This document shows positions 38,675-47,834 of a stretch of DNA of 64,000 nucleotides, piece by piece. The translations under genes were made by a program, and so were the position numbers. The stretch spans positions 53,363 to 117,362 of the forward strand of contig NZ_JARBUT010000021.1 of NCBI RefSeq assembly GCF_028882275.1, in the 5' to 3' direction. This stretch comes from Nocardiopsis sp. N85 (GTDB lineage: Bacteria; Actinomycetota; Actinomycetes; Streptosporangiales; Streptosporangiaceae). Under the pieces are notes generated by a model. The model saw only the letters and a program-made list of their open reading frames with translations, searched no databases and had not been told where the DNA came from. Each line of letters begins with the position of its first letter. The stretch's first letter is position 1.

Positions 38675-38944
38675 GTCCGCCGTTCGTCACCTTCGGTACC
38701 GCAGGAGGTCGCGAGGCGCCGGCGGGGTTCTGGAGGCCCGGAGCGAACGTCCGAGGAGCGAGGATGTTCGCGTAGTGGCCGAGGGTCCCCGCCTTCCGAG
38801 GCGCCGAGTACGAACCGAAGCGGAGCGGGGGTCCGAAGCGGCATCGCGGGGTCGGTCGGTCACCCGTTCGGGGCGGCCGACCGGCCCCGCGTCGTTCACA
38901 CCGGTAGTCACGTGCGCACGAGCGCACCAACGAGGAGGAACCCT
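38675..38944 (+). other. 270-bp gap between ectB and ectC
   Basis: Longer than the usual few tens of bases between these genes. It contains CGAAC/GTTCG arms near 38748-38775 and GC-rich stem-forming sequence near 38855-38890, but no gene and no clear terminator with a T tract. It may contain a second promoter for ectC. Confidence 0.4.
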
Positions 38945-39349
38945 GTGATCGTTCGCAGCCTGGACGAGATCACCGACACCGAGGCCGACATCAAGACGGA
39001 GAACTGGCGCAGCCGCCGGATCGTCCTGGCCAAGGAGAAGGTGGGCTTCTCCTTCCACGAGACCGTCCTGTACGCGGGCACCGAGTCGACGTTCTGGTAC
39101 GCCAACCACGTCGAGCTGGTGCACTGCGTCGAGGGCGAGGCGGAACTGACCAACGAGGAGACGGGGGAGAAGCACATCATCACCCCGGGCACGCTCTACC
39201 TCCTCAACGGCCACGAGCGGCACACCGTCCGGCCCAAGACCGACTTCCGCGTCCTGTGCGTGTTCAACCCGCCGGTCACCGGTCGAGAGGTCCACGACGA
39301 GAACGGCGTCTACCCGCTGGTCGTCGAAGAGGACGGCGCCCCCGCCTAG
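38945..39349 (+). CDS. ectC: L-ectoine synthase (EctC)
   Basis: Cyclises N-gamma-acetyl-diaminobutyrate to ectoine. 134 residues from GTG 38945, behind GAGGAGG. Cupin fold: VIVRSLDEITDTEADIKTEN, then the metal/substrate residues in FHETVLYAGTESTFWYANHVE, CVEGEAELTN, GTLYLLNGHERHTVRP and CVFNPPVTGREVHDE. All are family signatures. A strong terminator follows, and no ectD hydroxylase gene comes after it. Confidence 0.97.
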   Translation: MIVRSLDEITDTEADIKTENWRSRRIVLAKEKVGFSFHETVLYAGTESTFWYANHVELVHCVEGEAELTNEETGEKHIITPGTLYLLNGHERHTVRPKTDFRVLCVFNPPVTGREVHDENGVYPLVVEEDGAPA

Positions 39350-39409
39350 GCACCCGCACGCCGGGGCGTCCACCCCGTCCGGCGGATCACCACCGGAGAA
39401 GACGTCTCC

Positions 39410-39456
39410 GCGAAGGGGCACCGGCGCGCGCTCCGCGCCCGACGGTGCCCCTTCGC
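39410..39456 (+). terminator. terminator after ectC
   Basis: GCGAAGGGGCACCG (39410-39423) pairs perfectly over 14 bases with CGGTGCCCCTTCGC (39443-39456). It separates ectoine synthesis from the ehu uptake genes transcriptionally. Confidence 0.8.
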
Positions 39457-39819
39457 GTGGGCCGGGAACCGGCGGGCATCGGGCCTCCGGGCGAACCCGG
39501 ACGGGCCCGCCCTCGCCTCAATCGCGCACTCAGAGTGATGAACTCTGCACTCAGGGGTATATATCGGCGTGAGAACGGATGCTTTTCCGTCCTCGGATAA
39601 CCAGTACATAACGGACCCTTGGGGTCTCGTTACCTCCGTGGGGCGTCGGGGAGGGAGAACCCCGTACCCGGGGCCCGAGTACGTCGTCGACCGACGTCGG
39701 CGCGGGTCGGGGCCGCTCCGAGCGGTCTCCGGCCGCCGGGTCTCCTTCTGCGCGGCGCCCCCCGGGGTCACCCGGGGGCGCGAAGGATCGCGCGAGTGAT
39801 GCGAGGAGTGAGAGCGAAG
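39457..39819 (+). promoter_or_regulatory. promoter region of the ehu operon
   Basis: A 363-bp gene-free stretch. CACTCAG occurs twice (39527-39533, 39548-39554), flanking a perfect CAGAGT-gatga-ACTCTG inverted repeat (39531-39547). The bases after it (TATATAT, 39559-39565) are strikingly AT-rich for this genome, as expected near a promoter. Confidence 0.45.
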
Positions 39820-40734
39820 ATGCAGGTACCAGCGAACAGGCGGAGTCGTTTCGGTCGCAGGGACGCGTTCCGTCTGGCCGGTGCGGGGGCCGTCACCCTC
39901 GGGCTCGCCGCGTGTACGCGCGTCGATCAGGGCGGCAACGGCGAAGAGGGAGGCGCCTCCACACTGGAGCGACTCTGGGAACAGGGTTTCGTGTCCGTCG
40001 GGTTGTCCAACGAGATCCCGTTCGGGTTCGTCGACGGTTCGGGTGAACCCGCCGGGCAGTCCCCGGCCGTGGCCCAGGCCGTCTTCGAGGAACTGGGCGT
40101 CCCCGAGATCCAGGCGTCCCCGGTCTCCTGGGACGGGCTCATTCCGGGGCTTCAGGCCAACCGGTTCGACGTCATCGCCGCGGGCATGTTCATCACTCCG
40201 GACCGTTGCGAACAGGTGGCCTTCACCGAGCCCACCGCGACCTCGCCCGAGGCGTTCCTGGTCGCCGAGGGCAATCCGCACGACATTCAGCACTTCACGG
40301 ACTTCGCCGATAACCCGGACATCACCCTGGCGGTGCTCAACGCCTCGGTGGAGCAGACCTACGCCGAGCACTTCGGAGTCCCCACGGACCAGATGCGGCT
40401 GATCCCCGACCAGACCACCGGCTACGAGCTGCTGGACTCCGGCCGGGTGGACGCCGTCTCCATGCTCAAGGTCTCCCACGAGTACCTGCTTCTGGAGCGC
40501 GGCGGCGACTTCGAGGTCACCGAGGCGTTCTTCCCCGAGATCGACGGTCGTGAGGAGAAGGGCTGGGGCGCTCTGTGCGTGCGCCCCGCGGACAGCGCGC
40601 TCCTGGAGGAGATGAACCGGGTCATCGCCGAGTTCACCGAGAGCGGTCGCCTGCTGGAACTGGGCGAGGAGTGGGGCTTCACCGAGGCCGACCTACCCGA
40701 CGGCACCACCACCGACGAGCTCTGCGGGGACTGA
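39820..40734 (+). CDS. ehuB: ectoine/hydroxyectoine ABC transporter, substrate-binding lipoprotein (EhuB)
   Basis: 304 residues. The N-terminus carries GRRDAFRLAG (twin-arginine type) and a lipobox LAAC, so it is probably exported folded and tethered by lipid. The mature part is a family-3 solute-binding protein (SVGLSNEIPFGFVDGSGEPA, WDGLIPGLQANRFDVIAAGM, YELLDSGRVDAVSM, EKGWGALCVRPAD) resembling EhuB of Sinorhizobium. ATG 39820 is preferred over ATG 39799, since GAGGAG precedes it. First gene of ehuBCDA; ectoine/hydroxyectoine uptake for osmoprotection is inferred from family and position after ectABC. Confidence 0.88.
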   Translation: MQVPANRRSRFGRRDAFRLAGAGAVTLGLAACTRVDQGGNGEEGGASTLERLWEQGFVSVGLSNEIPFGFVDGSGEPAGQSPAVAQAVFEELGVPEIQASPVSWDGLIPGLQANRFDVIAAGMFITPDRCEQVAFTEPTATSPEAFLVAEGNPHDIQHFTDFADNPDITLAVLNASVEQTYAEHFGVPTDQMRLIPDQTTGYELLDSGRVDAVSMLKVSHEYLLLERGGDFEVTEAFFPEIDGREEKGWGALCVRPADSALLEEMNRVIAEFTESGRLLELGEEWGFTEADLPDGTTTDELCGD

Positions 40735-40741
40735 TCCCGCC

Positions 40742-41467
40742 GTGGAGTTCCTCATCGACCGCTTACCGCTCTATCTGGGCGGCGCGTGGGTCACCGTCCA
40801 GCTGACCGTCGGCGGTATCGCGCTGGCGTTCGTCCTGGCCATGTTCTTCGGCGTCCTGGGGACCGCGCGCAGCGGGCTGCTCCGTGCCGTGTCCACGGTC
40901 TACGTCGAGGTCTTCCGCGGGATCGCCGCGCTGGTCCTGATGTTCTGGATGGCCTACGCGCTGCCCCTCCTGACGGGGTTCCAGCTGGACGGCCGATTCG
41001 CCGCGATCCTCGCCGTGGGCCTCAACGTCGGGGCCTACGGCGCCGAGGTGGTGCGCGGTGCGATCAACGCCGTGCCCCGTGCCCAGACCGAGGCGACCAT
41101 CGCGCTCGACATGTCCTGGGCCCAGCGGATGCGCCTGGTGATCCTGCCGCAGGCCTGGGCGCAGATGCTGCCGACCTTCGGCAACCTGTCCATCGAGCTG
41201 ATGAAGGCCACCGCCGTCGCCTTCCTGATCGGCGTCGCCGACATCACCGCCGTCGCCGAACAGATGCGCCAGGCCACCGGCGAGACGGTACTGGCCTTCA
41301 GCGGTGCCCTGATCCTGTACTTCCTCATCGCCCAGGTGCTCATCTTCGGCGTGCGCCTCCTGGAACGGCGTGCCAACCGCAGACTCGGTCGCACACCTCC
41401 GGGCGGCCGGGGGCTCCTCGCCCTGCTGCGGCCGCCGGCGCTCACCACATCGGGGGGTGCGAAGTAG
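40742..41467 (+). CDS. ehuC: ectoine ABC transporter permease (EhuC)
   Basis: 241 residues from GTG 40742, 7 bases after ehuB. Amino-acid-type permease with the N-terminal HisM-like repeat YLGGAWVTVQLTVGGIALAF, about five membrane segments, and the coupling-loop sequence AQTEATIALDMSWAQRMRLV followed by ILPQAW. The ATPase contact motif (EA...G) reads EATIALDMS, typical of the family. Directly abuts ehuD. Confidence 0.88.
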   Translation: MEFLIDRLPLYLGGAWVTVQLTVGGIALAFVLAMFFGVLGTARSGLLRAVSTVYVEVFRGIAALVLMFWMAYALPLLTGFQLDGRFAAILAVGLNVGAYGAEVVRGAINAVPRAQTEATIALDMSWAQRMRLVILPQAWAQMLPTFGNLSIELMKATAVAFLIGVADITAVAEQMRQATGETVLAFSGALILYFLIAQVLIFGVRLLERRANRRLGRTPPGGRGLLALLRPPALTTSGGAK

Positions 41468-42106
41468 ATGATCTGGGATTTCGAATGGACCTGGCAGGTG
41501 ATGCCGGACCTCATGCAGGGGCTGGCGGTCACCGTCCAGGCGACCGTGTTCGGGTACCTCATCGCCCTGGTGCTGGGCCTGGCCATCGCGATGGTCCGGC
41601 GTGTTCCGGTGATCGGCACGATCGTGCACGCGGTCATGGAGTTCATCCGCACCACCCCGTTGCTGGTCCAGCTGGTGTTCGTGTTCGCGTTGGCGCCTTC
41701 CACCGTGTCGGCGCTGACCGTCGGCATCGTCGTGCTGGGCGTGCACTACTCGGCCTACACCGCCGAGGTGTACCGGTCCGGCATCGAGGGGGTGCCCAAG
41801 GGCCAGTGGGAGGCCGCCCGGGCGCTGAGCCTGCCCGCTGGGCGCACCTGGGGCGCCGTGGTGCTGCCCCAGGCGATCCGCAAGGTCATCCCCGCGCTGG
41901 GCAACTACCTCATCGCCATGTTCAAGGACACCCCGCTGCTGCTGGCGATCACCGTCACCGAACTGCTCGCCACGGCCCGCCAGGTCGGCAGCGCCGGCTT
42001 CCGCATCGTGGAGGCCTACACCGTGGTCGGATTCCTCTTCCTCCTGGTGAGCATCCCCTCCGCGATCCTCATCCGACGACTGGAGCGACGCTATGCCGCC
42101 GTCTGA
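41468..42106 (+). CDS. ehuD: ectoine ABC transporter permease (EhuD)
   Basis: 212 residues, ATG immediately after the ehuC stop (TAGATG). Same permease family: MPDLMQGLAVTVQATVFGYL, EFIRTTPLLVQLVFVFALAP, coupling loop GQWEAARALSLPAGRTWGAV with PQAIRKVIPALGN. It forms the second half of the membrane channel with EhuC. Its end overlaps ehuA by 14 bases. Confidence 0.88.
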   Translation: MIWDFEWTWQVMPDLMQGLAVTVQATVFGYLIALVLGLAIAMVRRVPVIGTIVHAVMEFIRTTPLLVQLVFVFALAPSTVSALTVGIVVLGVHYSAYTAEVYRSGIEGVPKGQWEAARALSLPAGRTWGAVVLPQAIRKVIPALGNYLIAMFKDTPLLLAITVTELLATARQVGSAGFRIVEAYTVVGFLFLLVSIPSAILIRRLERRYAAV

Positions 42107-42884
42107 CGCCCAGGCGCTGATCACCTTCGATCAGGTGGTCAAGCGCTTCGGTGACCTCACCGTGCTGGACCACCTGGACTTCTCCGTGGCCCCCGGCGAA
42201 CGGGTCACCCTGATCGGGCCGAGCGGATCGGGCAAGACCACCATCCTGCGCCTGCTCATGACCCTGGAGAGGGTCACCGAGGGCACGATCATGGTGGAGG
42301 GGGAACCGTTCAGCCACATGCCGCGCGGCGACCGCCTGGTCCCGGCGAACGAGGCCTACCTGAGCGCTCGCCGCAAGCGCATCGGCATGGTGTTCCAGCA
42401 GTTCAACCTGTTCCCCAACATGACGGTCCGCAAGAACCTCACCGAGGCGCCGGTGCACGTCCTGAAGCTCTCCCGGGCCGAGGCCGACGCGCGCGCCGAG
42501 GAGCTGCTGGAGCTGGTGGGACTGTCGGACAAGATCGACGCCCATCCCACGCAGCTCTCGGGCGGCCAACAGCAGCGGGTGGCGATCGCCCGCGCGCTGG
42601 CGATGCGGCCGGAGATCCTGCTGCTGGACGAGGTGACCTCGGCGCTGGACCCCGAGCTGGTCGCCGGGGTGCTGGACGTACTGCGCACGATCGCCGAGAC
42701 CACGGACATCACGATGCTGTGCGTGACCCACGAGATGGGGTTCGCGCGGGACGTGTCGCACCGGGTGCTCATGTTCGACGAGGGGCGCATCGCCGAGGAG
42801 GGGACGCCGGACGAGATCTTCGGCGACCCGCGGGAGGAGCGCACCAAGTCCTTCCTCAAGTCCGTGCTGGACAACGGACACTGA
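42093..42884 (+). CDS. ehuA: ectoine ABC transporter ATP-binding protein (EhuA)
   Basis: 263 residues. Walker A GPSGSGKTT, Q-loop VFQQFNLFPNM, signature LSGGQQQRVAIARALA, Walker B ILLLDEVTSALDPE, and switch His in CVTHEMGF. A polar-amino-acid importer type ATPase, supplying energy to EhuBCD. Overlap with ehuD shows coupled translation. A perfect terminator follows at 42900. Confidence 0.92.
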   Translation: MPPSDAQALITFDQVVKRFGDLTVLDHLDFSVAPGERVTLIGPSGSGKTTILRLLMTLERVTEGTIMVEGEPFSHMPRGDRLVPANEAYLSARRKRIGMVFQQFNLFPNMTVRKNLTEAPVHVLKLSRAEADARAEELLELVGLSDKIDAHPTQLSGGQQQRVAIARALAMRPEILLLDEVTSALDPELVAGVLDVLRTIAETTDITMLCVTHEMGFARDVSHRVLMFDEGRIAEEGTPDEIFGDPREERTKSFLKSVLDNGH

Positions 42885-42899
42885 CGTACGCGCGGCCCC

Positions 42900-42933
42900 G
42901 GGTGGGCGATGCCGGCTCCGGCGTCGCCCACCC
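42900..42933 (+). terminator. terminator of the ehu operon
   Basis: GGGTGGGCGA (42900-42909) pairs with TCGCCCACCC (42924-42933), and the loop contains an inner GCCGG/CCGGC stem. It lies 16 bases after the ehuA stop. Confidence 0.85.
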
Positions 42934-43028
42934 TCCGACTTCGACCTGGTGACGACATACCGTAGTCGTTAAGTAGCTTTTAGTTTCCCCTTGGGCAGAA
43001 TGAGTGCTCTGAGACAGGGGGGACTCTT

Positions 43029-43967
43029 GTGACCATGGTGCGAAGATGGGGGCTCACCGGGTGGACGGGCGCCGCCCTCCTGGTGGTGGCGGTGGCCCTG
43101 CTCATCGACCCCGCCCTGCGCAACGACATCGCCGTCGAGGGCGCGTTCCTGCTCCTGGTCTCCTGGGCGCCCATGCTCATCGGCGGCATCCTGGCCTGGG
43201 CGCTGGTCAAGGCCTTCGGGGACCGGGACGCACTGGACCGGCGCACCGCCGCCGCGATGGAGAGTCATCCCATCAATCGCGAGCTGGTGTGGCTGGCCCT
43301 GTTCGCGGTGGGATTCGTGGTGTGCATGGTCGTGCTGAGCACCATCCTGAACATGTACGGAACACAGACCGGAACCGATCTGGCCATGTCGGCCTCCCTG
43401 GTGTCCCGGCTGCTGTTCCTGTTCACCCTGCCGCTCCTGGTCATGGACCGGTCCGGTGTGGTCATCGACGGCAAGGGCACCGCCATGCCCGCCATCGCGC
43501 TCAAGGTCGACACTCCCTGGCGCTGGCTGGGAATGATCCCGGTGGCCGTGGTGCTGGGGCTCATCGGCTTCACGCTCGTCCCCTACGTGGGCCTGCCGGT
43601 CCTGTCCTTCCCGCTCATCGGGTTCGTGCTGGCGTTCGCGGTGATCTCGGTGTGCGAGGAGATCTTCTTCCGCGGCATGCTACAGACGCGCCTGGAGATG
43701 CTCATGGGGCGCTGGGGAGGGATCGTGGCCACGTCGGTGCTGTTCGCGCTCGTCTACGCGATCGTCCAGCCCTATGACGCGGTGGCCCAGCTCCCCGGGA
43801 ACGGTCTGGTCTACGACATGGGACTGTCCCTGTTGACCTATGCGACCGCGGGTCTGCTCTACGGCTACCTGTGGACGTGCTTCCGCAACACCTGGCTCAA
43901 CGTGATCCTGCGGATCGGGGTGTTCCTCGTGCTGATGCCCCCGGACTTGCAGACCGGGATCGTCTAG
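43029..43967 (+). CDS. CPBP-family membrane protein with altered catalytic motifs
   Basis: 312 residues, about eight membrane segments. The first CPBP/Abi motif is intact (Glu-Glu-x-x-x-Arg in CEEIFFRGMLQ, residues ~211-221). The second, normally Phe-x-x-x-His, reads FALVY, so His is Tyr. The third (W-x5-His-x2-Asn) reads WLNVILRIGV, so His is Arg and Asn is Val. Active CPBP proteases need those residues, so this is probably a non-catalytic member, perhaps an immunity- or scaffold-type protein. GTG 43029 follows GGGGGGA; ATG 43035 is the alternative start. Confidence 0.75.
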   Translation: MTMVRRWGLTGWTGAALLVVAVALLIDPALRNDIAVEGAFLLLVSWAPMLIGGILAWALVKAFGDRDALDRRTAAAMESHPINRELVWLALFAVGFVVCMVVLSTILNMYGTQTGTDLAMSASLVSRLLFLFTLPLLVMDRSGVVIDGKGTAMPAIALKVDTPWRWLGMIPVAVVLGLIGFTLVPYVGLPVLSFPLIGFVLAFAVISVCEEIFFRGMLQTRLEMLMGRWGGIVATSVLFALVYAIVQPYDAVAQLPGNGLVYDMGLSLLTYATAGLLYGYLWTCFRNTWLNVILRIGVFLVLMPPDLQTGIV

Positions 43968-44205
43968 GACGATCACCAACAGGTGGCACTGAAGGTCCGA
44001 CTCTCCCCTCGACGTCCCCTCGCCCCCGCCCCGCCGGCGCCCCCATTGCCGCCTCCACGAGCCGAAACCTGCGCAAACTATGCTCGATAAGTGCAGGTGT
44101 TCGTGTGCATCTGGGTACAGAAGCTCCATAGCGGTCGTGTTGCGGTCATTTTCCCCTCATGGGGTTGTCACCGGCCGGTCATGAAAAGGGGGGAGTCTGC
44201 CAGCT

Positions 44206-46320
44206 GTGAGCACGGAACCCGTATCGACGTCAGCCGGTCCCAGTACCGCCGAACCTCCCGAACTGCCCTCCGACAGGTTCATGGACAGGGAGGAGGGCTG
44301 GCTCCGCTTCAACCAGCGTGTCCTCGAACTGGCCGAGGACGACGACATCCCACTCCTGGAGCGCACCCGCTTCCTGGCCATCTTCTCCAGCAACCTGGAC
44401 GAGTTCTTCATGGTCCGCGTCGCGGGCCTCAAACGTCGATTGGCCACCGGGCTCTCCGTCGCGTCGTCCAGCGGTCATCACCCGCGTGACCTCCTCGAAC
44501 GCATCTCGGAGGTCACCCACGACCTCATGCTCCGGCACGCCTCGTGCTTCGAGCACAGCGTCGCCCCCGCCCTGCGCGAGGTCGGCGTCCGCATCGTGCG
44601 CTGGAACGACCTCGACGCCACCGAGCGGGAGTACCTGCACGGCTACTTCCGCCGGTCCATCTACCCCCTGGTCACCCCGTTCGCGGTGGACTCGGCGCAT
44701 CCCTTCCCCTACATCTCCGGGCGGTCGCTCAACCTCGCCGTCACCGTTCGCGACCCGCGCGACGGGCGCCGCATGTTCGCCCGGGTCAAGGTGCCGGGCT
44801 CCCTGCCCCGGTTCATCGAACTCGGCACCAAGAGCGGTGGCCGGTTCGTGCCGGTGGAGGACGTCATCGCCGCCCACCTGCCCCAGCTCTTCGAGGGCAT
44901 GGAGGTCAAGGACCACCACGCCTTCCGGGTCACCCGCAACGCCGACCTGGAGGTGGACGAGGACGAGACCGACGACCTCGTCACCTCCCTGGAGAACGAG
45001 CTGCTGCGCCGCCGCTTCGGCCCTCTGGTGCGCCTGGAGGTCGAGCAGGACATCAGCGAGGAGATGCTGTCCATCCTCGCGGACGAGCTCGGTGCCGAGG
45101 AGGAGGAGATCTACCGGGTCCCCGGCCCGCTCAACCTCGCCGGCCTGTCCCAGATCGCCGACCTGGACCGGCCCGAACTCCACTACCCGCCGATGGTGCC
45201 GGTCGAGCCGCGCGCGCTCACCTCCGGGGACCTGTTCGCCGGCATCCGCGAACGCGAGGTGCTGGTCCACCACCCCTACGAGTCGTTCGCCACCACCACC
45301 GAACGGTTCCTCGCCCTGGCCGCCGTCGACCCCAAGGTCGTCGCCATCAAGCAGACCCTGTACCGCACCAGCGGCGACTCGCCCATCGTGGAGGCGCTCA
45401 TCGAGGCCGCCCGCGCGGGGAAGGAGGTCGTGGTCCTGGTCGAGATCAAGGCCCGCTTCGACGAACAGAACAACATCCAGTGGGCCCGCAAGCTCGAATA
45501 CGCCGGCTGCCACGTCGTCTACGGGGTCGTCGGCCTCAAGACCCACTGCAAACTGTCCATGGTCATCCGCCAGGACGACGACGGACTGCTGCGCCGCTAC
45601 TGCCACGTCGGCACCGGCAACTACAACCCCAGCACCGCCCGCATCTATGAGGACTTCGGCCTGTTCAGCGCGTCCTCCGAGGTGGGCGAGGACGTCAGCG
45701 ACCTGTTCAACAGCCTCACCGGATTCTCCCGCAAGAAGCACTACCGCAGGCTCCTGGTGGCGCCCGCCGCGCTGCGCGAAGGGCTCCTGGAACAGATCGC
45801 CGCGGAGATCGACAACGCCCGCAAGGGCGAGCCCGCCCGCATCCGCATCAAGGTCAACTCCCTGGTGGACGAGGAGATCATCGACCACCTCTACCGTGCC
45901 TCGCAGGCCGGGGTCGGTGTGGACCTGTGGGTGCGCGGCAGCTGCGTCCTGCGCGCAGGGGTGCCGGGACTGTCGGAGAACATCAGGGTCCGCAGCATCC
46001 TCGGCCGTTTCCTGGAGCACTCCCGGATCTTCGTGTTCGCCAACGGGTGGCGTCCCCAGGTGTGGATCGGCAGCGCCGACCTCATGCCCCGTAACCTCGA
46101 CCGCCGGGTGGAGGCCCTGGTCCGCATCTCCGACGGCGAGCAGTGCCGCCGGCTCATCGGTCTCATGGACCTGGCCATGTCCGACGGAACCTCCTCATGG
46201 CGGCTGCAAGCGGACGGGACCTGGGACCGCGTCACCCACGGTCCGGACGGTGAACCGCTCGCCGACCTCCAGGACAGTCTGAGACGCGATCGGCACCTGC
46301 GAGTGGTGGAGGGCGCATGA
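44206..46320 (+). CDS. ppk: polyphosphate kinase 1
   Basis: 704 residues; makes and degrades long-chain polyphosphate using ATP. N domain: RFMDREEGWLRFNQRVLELA, SSNLDEFFMVRVAGLKRRLA. Phospholipase-D-like catalytic domains hold the phosphorylated histidine (His447, GLKTHCKLSMVIR) and a second conserved histidine (His467, HVGTGNYNPSTA), together with VEIKARFDEQNNIQWARKLE. GTG 44206 with GGGGAG upstream. ATGA overlap with the mutT1-type gene, a pairing widely conserved in actinobacteria. The 237-bp gap before it (43968-44205) has no gene. Confidence 0.97.
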   Translation: MSTEPVSTSAGPSTAEPPELPSDRFMDREEGWLRFNQRVLELAEDDDIPLLERTRFLAIFSSNLDEFFMVRVAGLKRRLATGLSVASSSGHHPRDLLERISEVTHDLMLRHASCFEHSVAPALREVGVRIVRWNDLDATEREYLHGYFRRSIYPLVTPFAVDSAHPFPYISGRSLNLAVTVRDPRDGRRMFARVKVPGSLPRFIELGTKSGGRFVPVEDVIAAHLPQLFEGMEVKDHHAFRVTRNADLEVDEDETDDLVTSLENELLRRRFGPLVRLEVEQDISEEMLSILADELGAEEEEIYRVPGPLNLAGLSQIADLDRPELHYPPMVPVEPRALTSGDLFAGIREREVLVHHPYESFATTTERFLALAAVDPKVVAIKQTLYRTSGDSPIVEALIEAARAGKEVVVLVEIKARFDEQNNIQWARKLEYAGCHVVYGVVGLKTHCKLSMVIRQDDDGLLRRYCHVGTGNYNPSTARIYEDFGLFSASSEVGEDVSDLFNSLTGFSRKKHYRRLLVAPAALREGLLEQIAAEIDNARKGEPARIRIKVNSLVDEEIIDHLYRASQAGVGVDLWVRGSCVLRAGVPGLSENIRVRSILGRFLEHSRIFVFANGWRPQVWIGSADLMPRNLDRRVEALVRISDGEQCRRLIGLMDLAMSDGTSSWRLQADGTWDRVTHGPDGEPLADLQDSLRRDRHLRVVEGA

Positions 46321-47294
46321 GCGCGGACGGGACCGAGGACCGGATCGATCCGGCGCGGGCGCACAGTGCTCCCCGCACCACCGCCGTCGGGGGCTATCTC
46401 GAACCCATCCGGGCGGGCGGCGCGCTGCTGTGGCGGGAGGGTGGGGCCGGGGTCGAGGTCGTCCTCATCCGGCGTCCCGCCCGGGACGACTGGACCCTGC
46501 CCAAGGGCAAGCTCAAGAACGGCGAGCACCCCATCATCGGGGCGGTCCGCGAGGTGCGGGAGGAGACCGGGCTGACACCCGTGCTCGGCCGCCGACTGCC
46601 CCCGCAGCGCTATCTCAAGGACGGCTGGCCCAAACAGGTCGAATGGTGGGCGGCCGCCTCCGCCGAGGCCGACGCCCCCATCGACTACCAGGCCAACGAG
46701 GAGGTCGACCGGGTCGAATGGGTCCCGATCGCCGAGGCCCGGGACCGGCTCACCTACGACCACGACGTGGAGGTCCTGGACAACTTCCGGGCCGGGCCCG
46801 TGGACACCTTCCCCGTCATCCTGCTCCGGCACCTGTCGGCGGGGGAGAAGCGCACCTGGGACGACAGCGACCTGCTGCGCCCACTGGACGAGAGCGGCCG
46901 CGCGGACGCCCTGGCCCTGCCCCGGGTGCTGGGCGCCTACGGGCGGCCCCGGGTGGTGTCGTCGGCGGCGGCGCGCTGCACCGAGTCGATGCTGCCGTAC
47001 ACGGTGGAGGCCGACGTGTCGATGCGCACCGAACGCGCCTTCACGGTGCGGGAGGGGGCGCCGTCCTACGACGTCACGGCCGCCCGAGAGGCGTTCGCCC
47101 GCATCCTCGACGAGGGGTGGCCGACCGTGGTGTGCACGCACGGGGAACTCGTTCCCGACCTGATGGAGGAGGCGCTCACCCGCCTGGGGGCGCCGATCAC
47201 CCAACAGATGGGGTTGCGCAAGGGGTCGTTCTGGGTGATCCACGTGAGGGGGGGCGAACTCGCCGGAGTGGAACGGCACGCCGTCCGGGGGTAG
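46317..47294 (+). CDS. mutT1: Nudix hydrolase - histidine phosphatase fusion (MutT1-like)
   Basis: 325 residues. Nudix box: GAVREVREETGLTPVLG (G-x5-E-x-x-x-x-x-x-R-E-x-x-E-E-x-x), after LPKGKLKNGEHP. The C-terminal ~140 residues resemble a histidine phosphatase-like domain, as in mycobacterial MutT1, which cleaves 8-oxo-GTP and diadenosine polyphosphates. The C-terminal domain begins after a Leu/Asp linker near residue 190 and lacks a clear RHG motif (SAAARCTESMLP...), so its activity is unclear. ATG overlaps the ppk stop. Confidence 0.85.
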   Translation: MSADGTEDRIDPARAHSAPRTTAVGGYLEPIRAGGALLWREGGAGVEVVLIRRPARDDWTLPKGKLKNGEHPIIGAVREVREETGLTPVLGRRLPPQRYLKDGWPKQVEWWAAASAEADAPIDYQANEEVDRVEWVPIAEARDRLTYDHDVEVLDNFRAGPVDTFPVILLRHLSAGEKRTWDDSDLLRPLDESGRADALALPRVLGAYGRPRVVSSAAARCTESMLPYTVEADVSMRTERAFTVREGAPSYDVTAAREAFARILDEGWPTVVCTHGELVPDLMEEALTRLGAPITQQMGLRKGSFWVIHVRGGELAGVERHAVRG

Positions 47295-47331
47295 TCGAGG
47301 GGCCCTTCGGGGGCGGTGTCATGATGGCGGC

Positions 47332-47769
47332 ATGGCTGAGTACAAGGTTTCCCGGAGTGTGATCGTCGACGCCCCCGCCGCGCGGGTCTTCGGACTTCTC
47401 GCGTCGCCCGCCCTGCACCCGGAGTTCGACGGATCGGGGACCGTGCGCGGCAATCTCTTCGGTCCGGACGTCCTGACCGAGGGCGCCGAGTTCGGCATGG
47501 ACATGAAGATGTTCGGGCTGCCCTACCGGATGACCAACCGGGTGGTGGAGTACGAGAGGGACCGACTCATCGCCTGGAGGCACTTCGGCCCGCACCGCTG
47601 GCGGTACGAGTTGGAGGAGTCGCCGGAGGGCGGGACCCGGGTGACCGAGACCTTCGACTACTCGAAGGGGGTACCGGCGTTCTACGTGCTCGCGGGGATA
47701 CCCGCGCGCAACGCCAAGGGGATCGAGGAGACGCTGGTGCGTCTCAAAAAACTGGCGGAGCGGGGATGA
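47332..47769 (+). CDS. SRPBCC-family lipid/polyketide-binding-like protein
   Basis: 145 residues of START/SRPBCC fold: YKVSRSVIVDAPAARVFGLL at the start, the helix-grip centre ALHPEFDGSGTVRGNLF, and ending GIEETLVRLKKLAERG. It usually binds a hydrophobic ligand in a central pocket. Ligand unknown. 37 bp after mutT1, same strand, so possibly in the same transcript. Confidence 0.8.
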   Translation: MAEYKVSRSVIVDAPAARVFGLLASPALHPEFDGSGTVRGNLFGPDVLTEGAEFGMDMKMFGLPYRMTNRVVEYERDRLIAWRHFGPHRWRYELEESPEGGTRVTETFDYSKGVPAFYVLAGIPARNAKGIEETLVRLKKLAERG

Positions 47770-47834
47770 CGGGGCGGCGTGGCCCCGGCCGGGGGCCGGG
47801 GCCACACCGTCGTACACGGTGTGAACGCGCCGGA

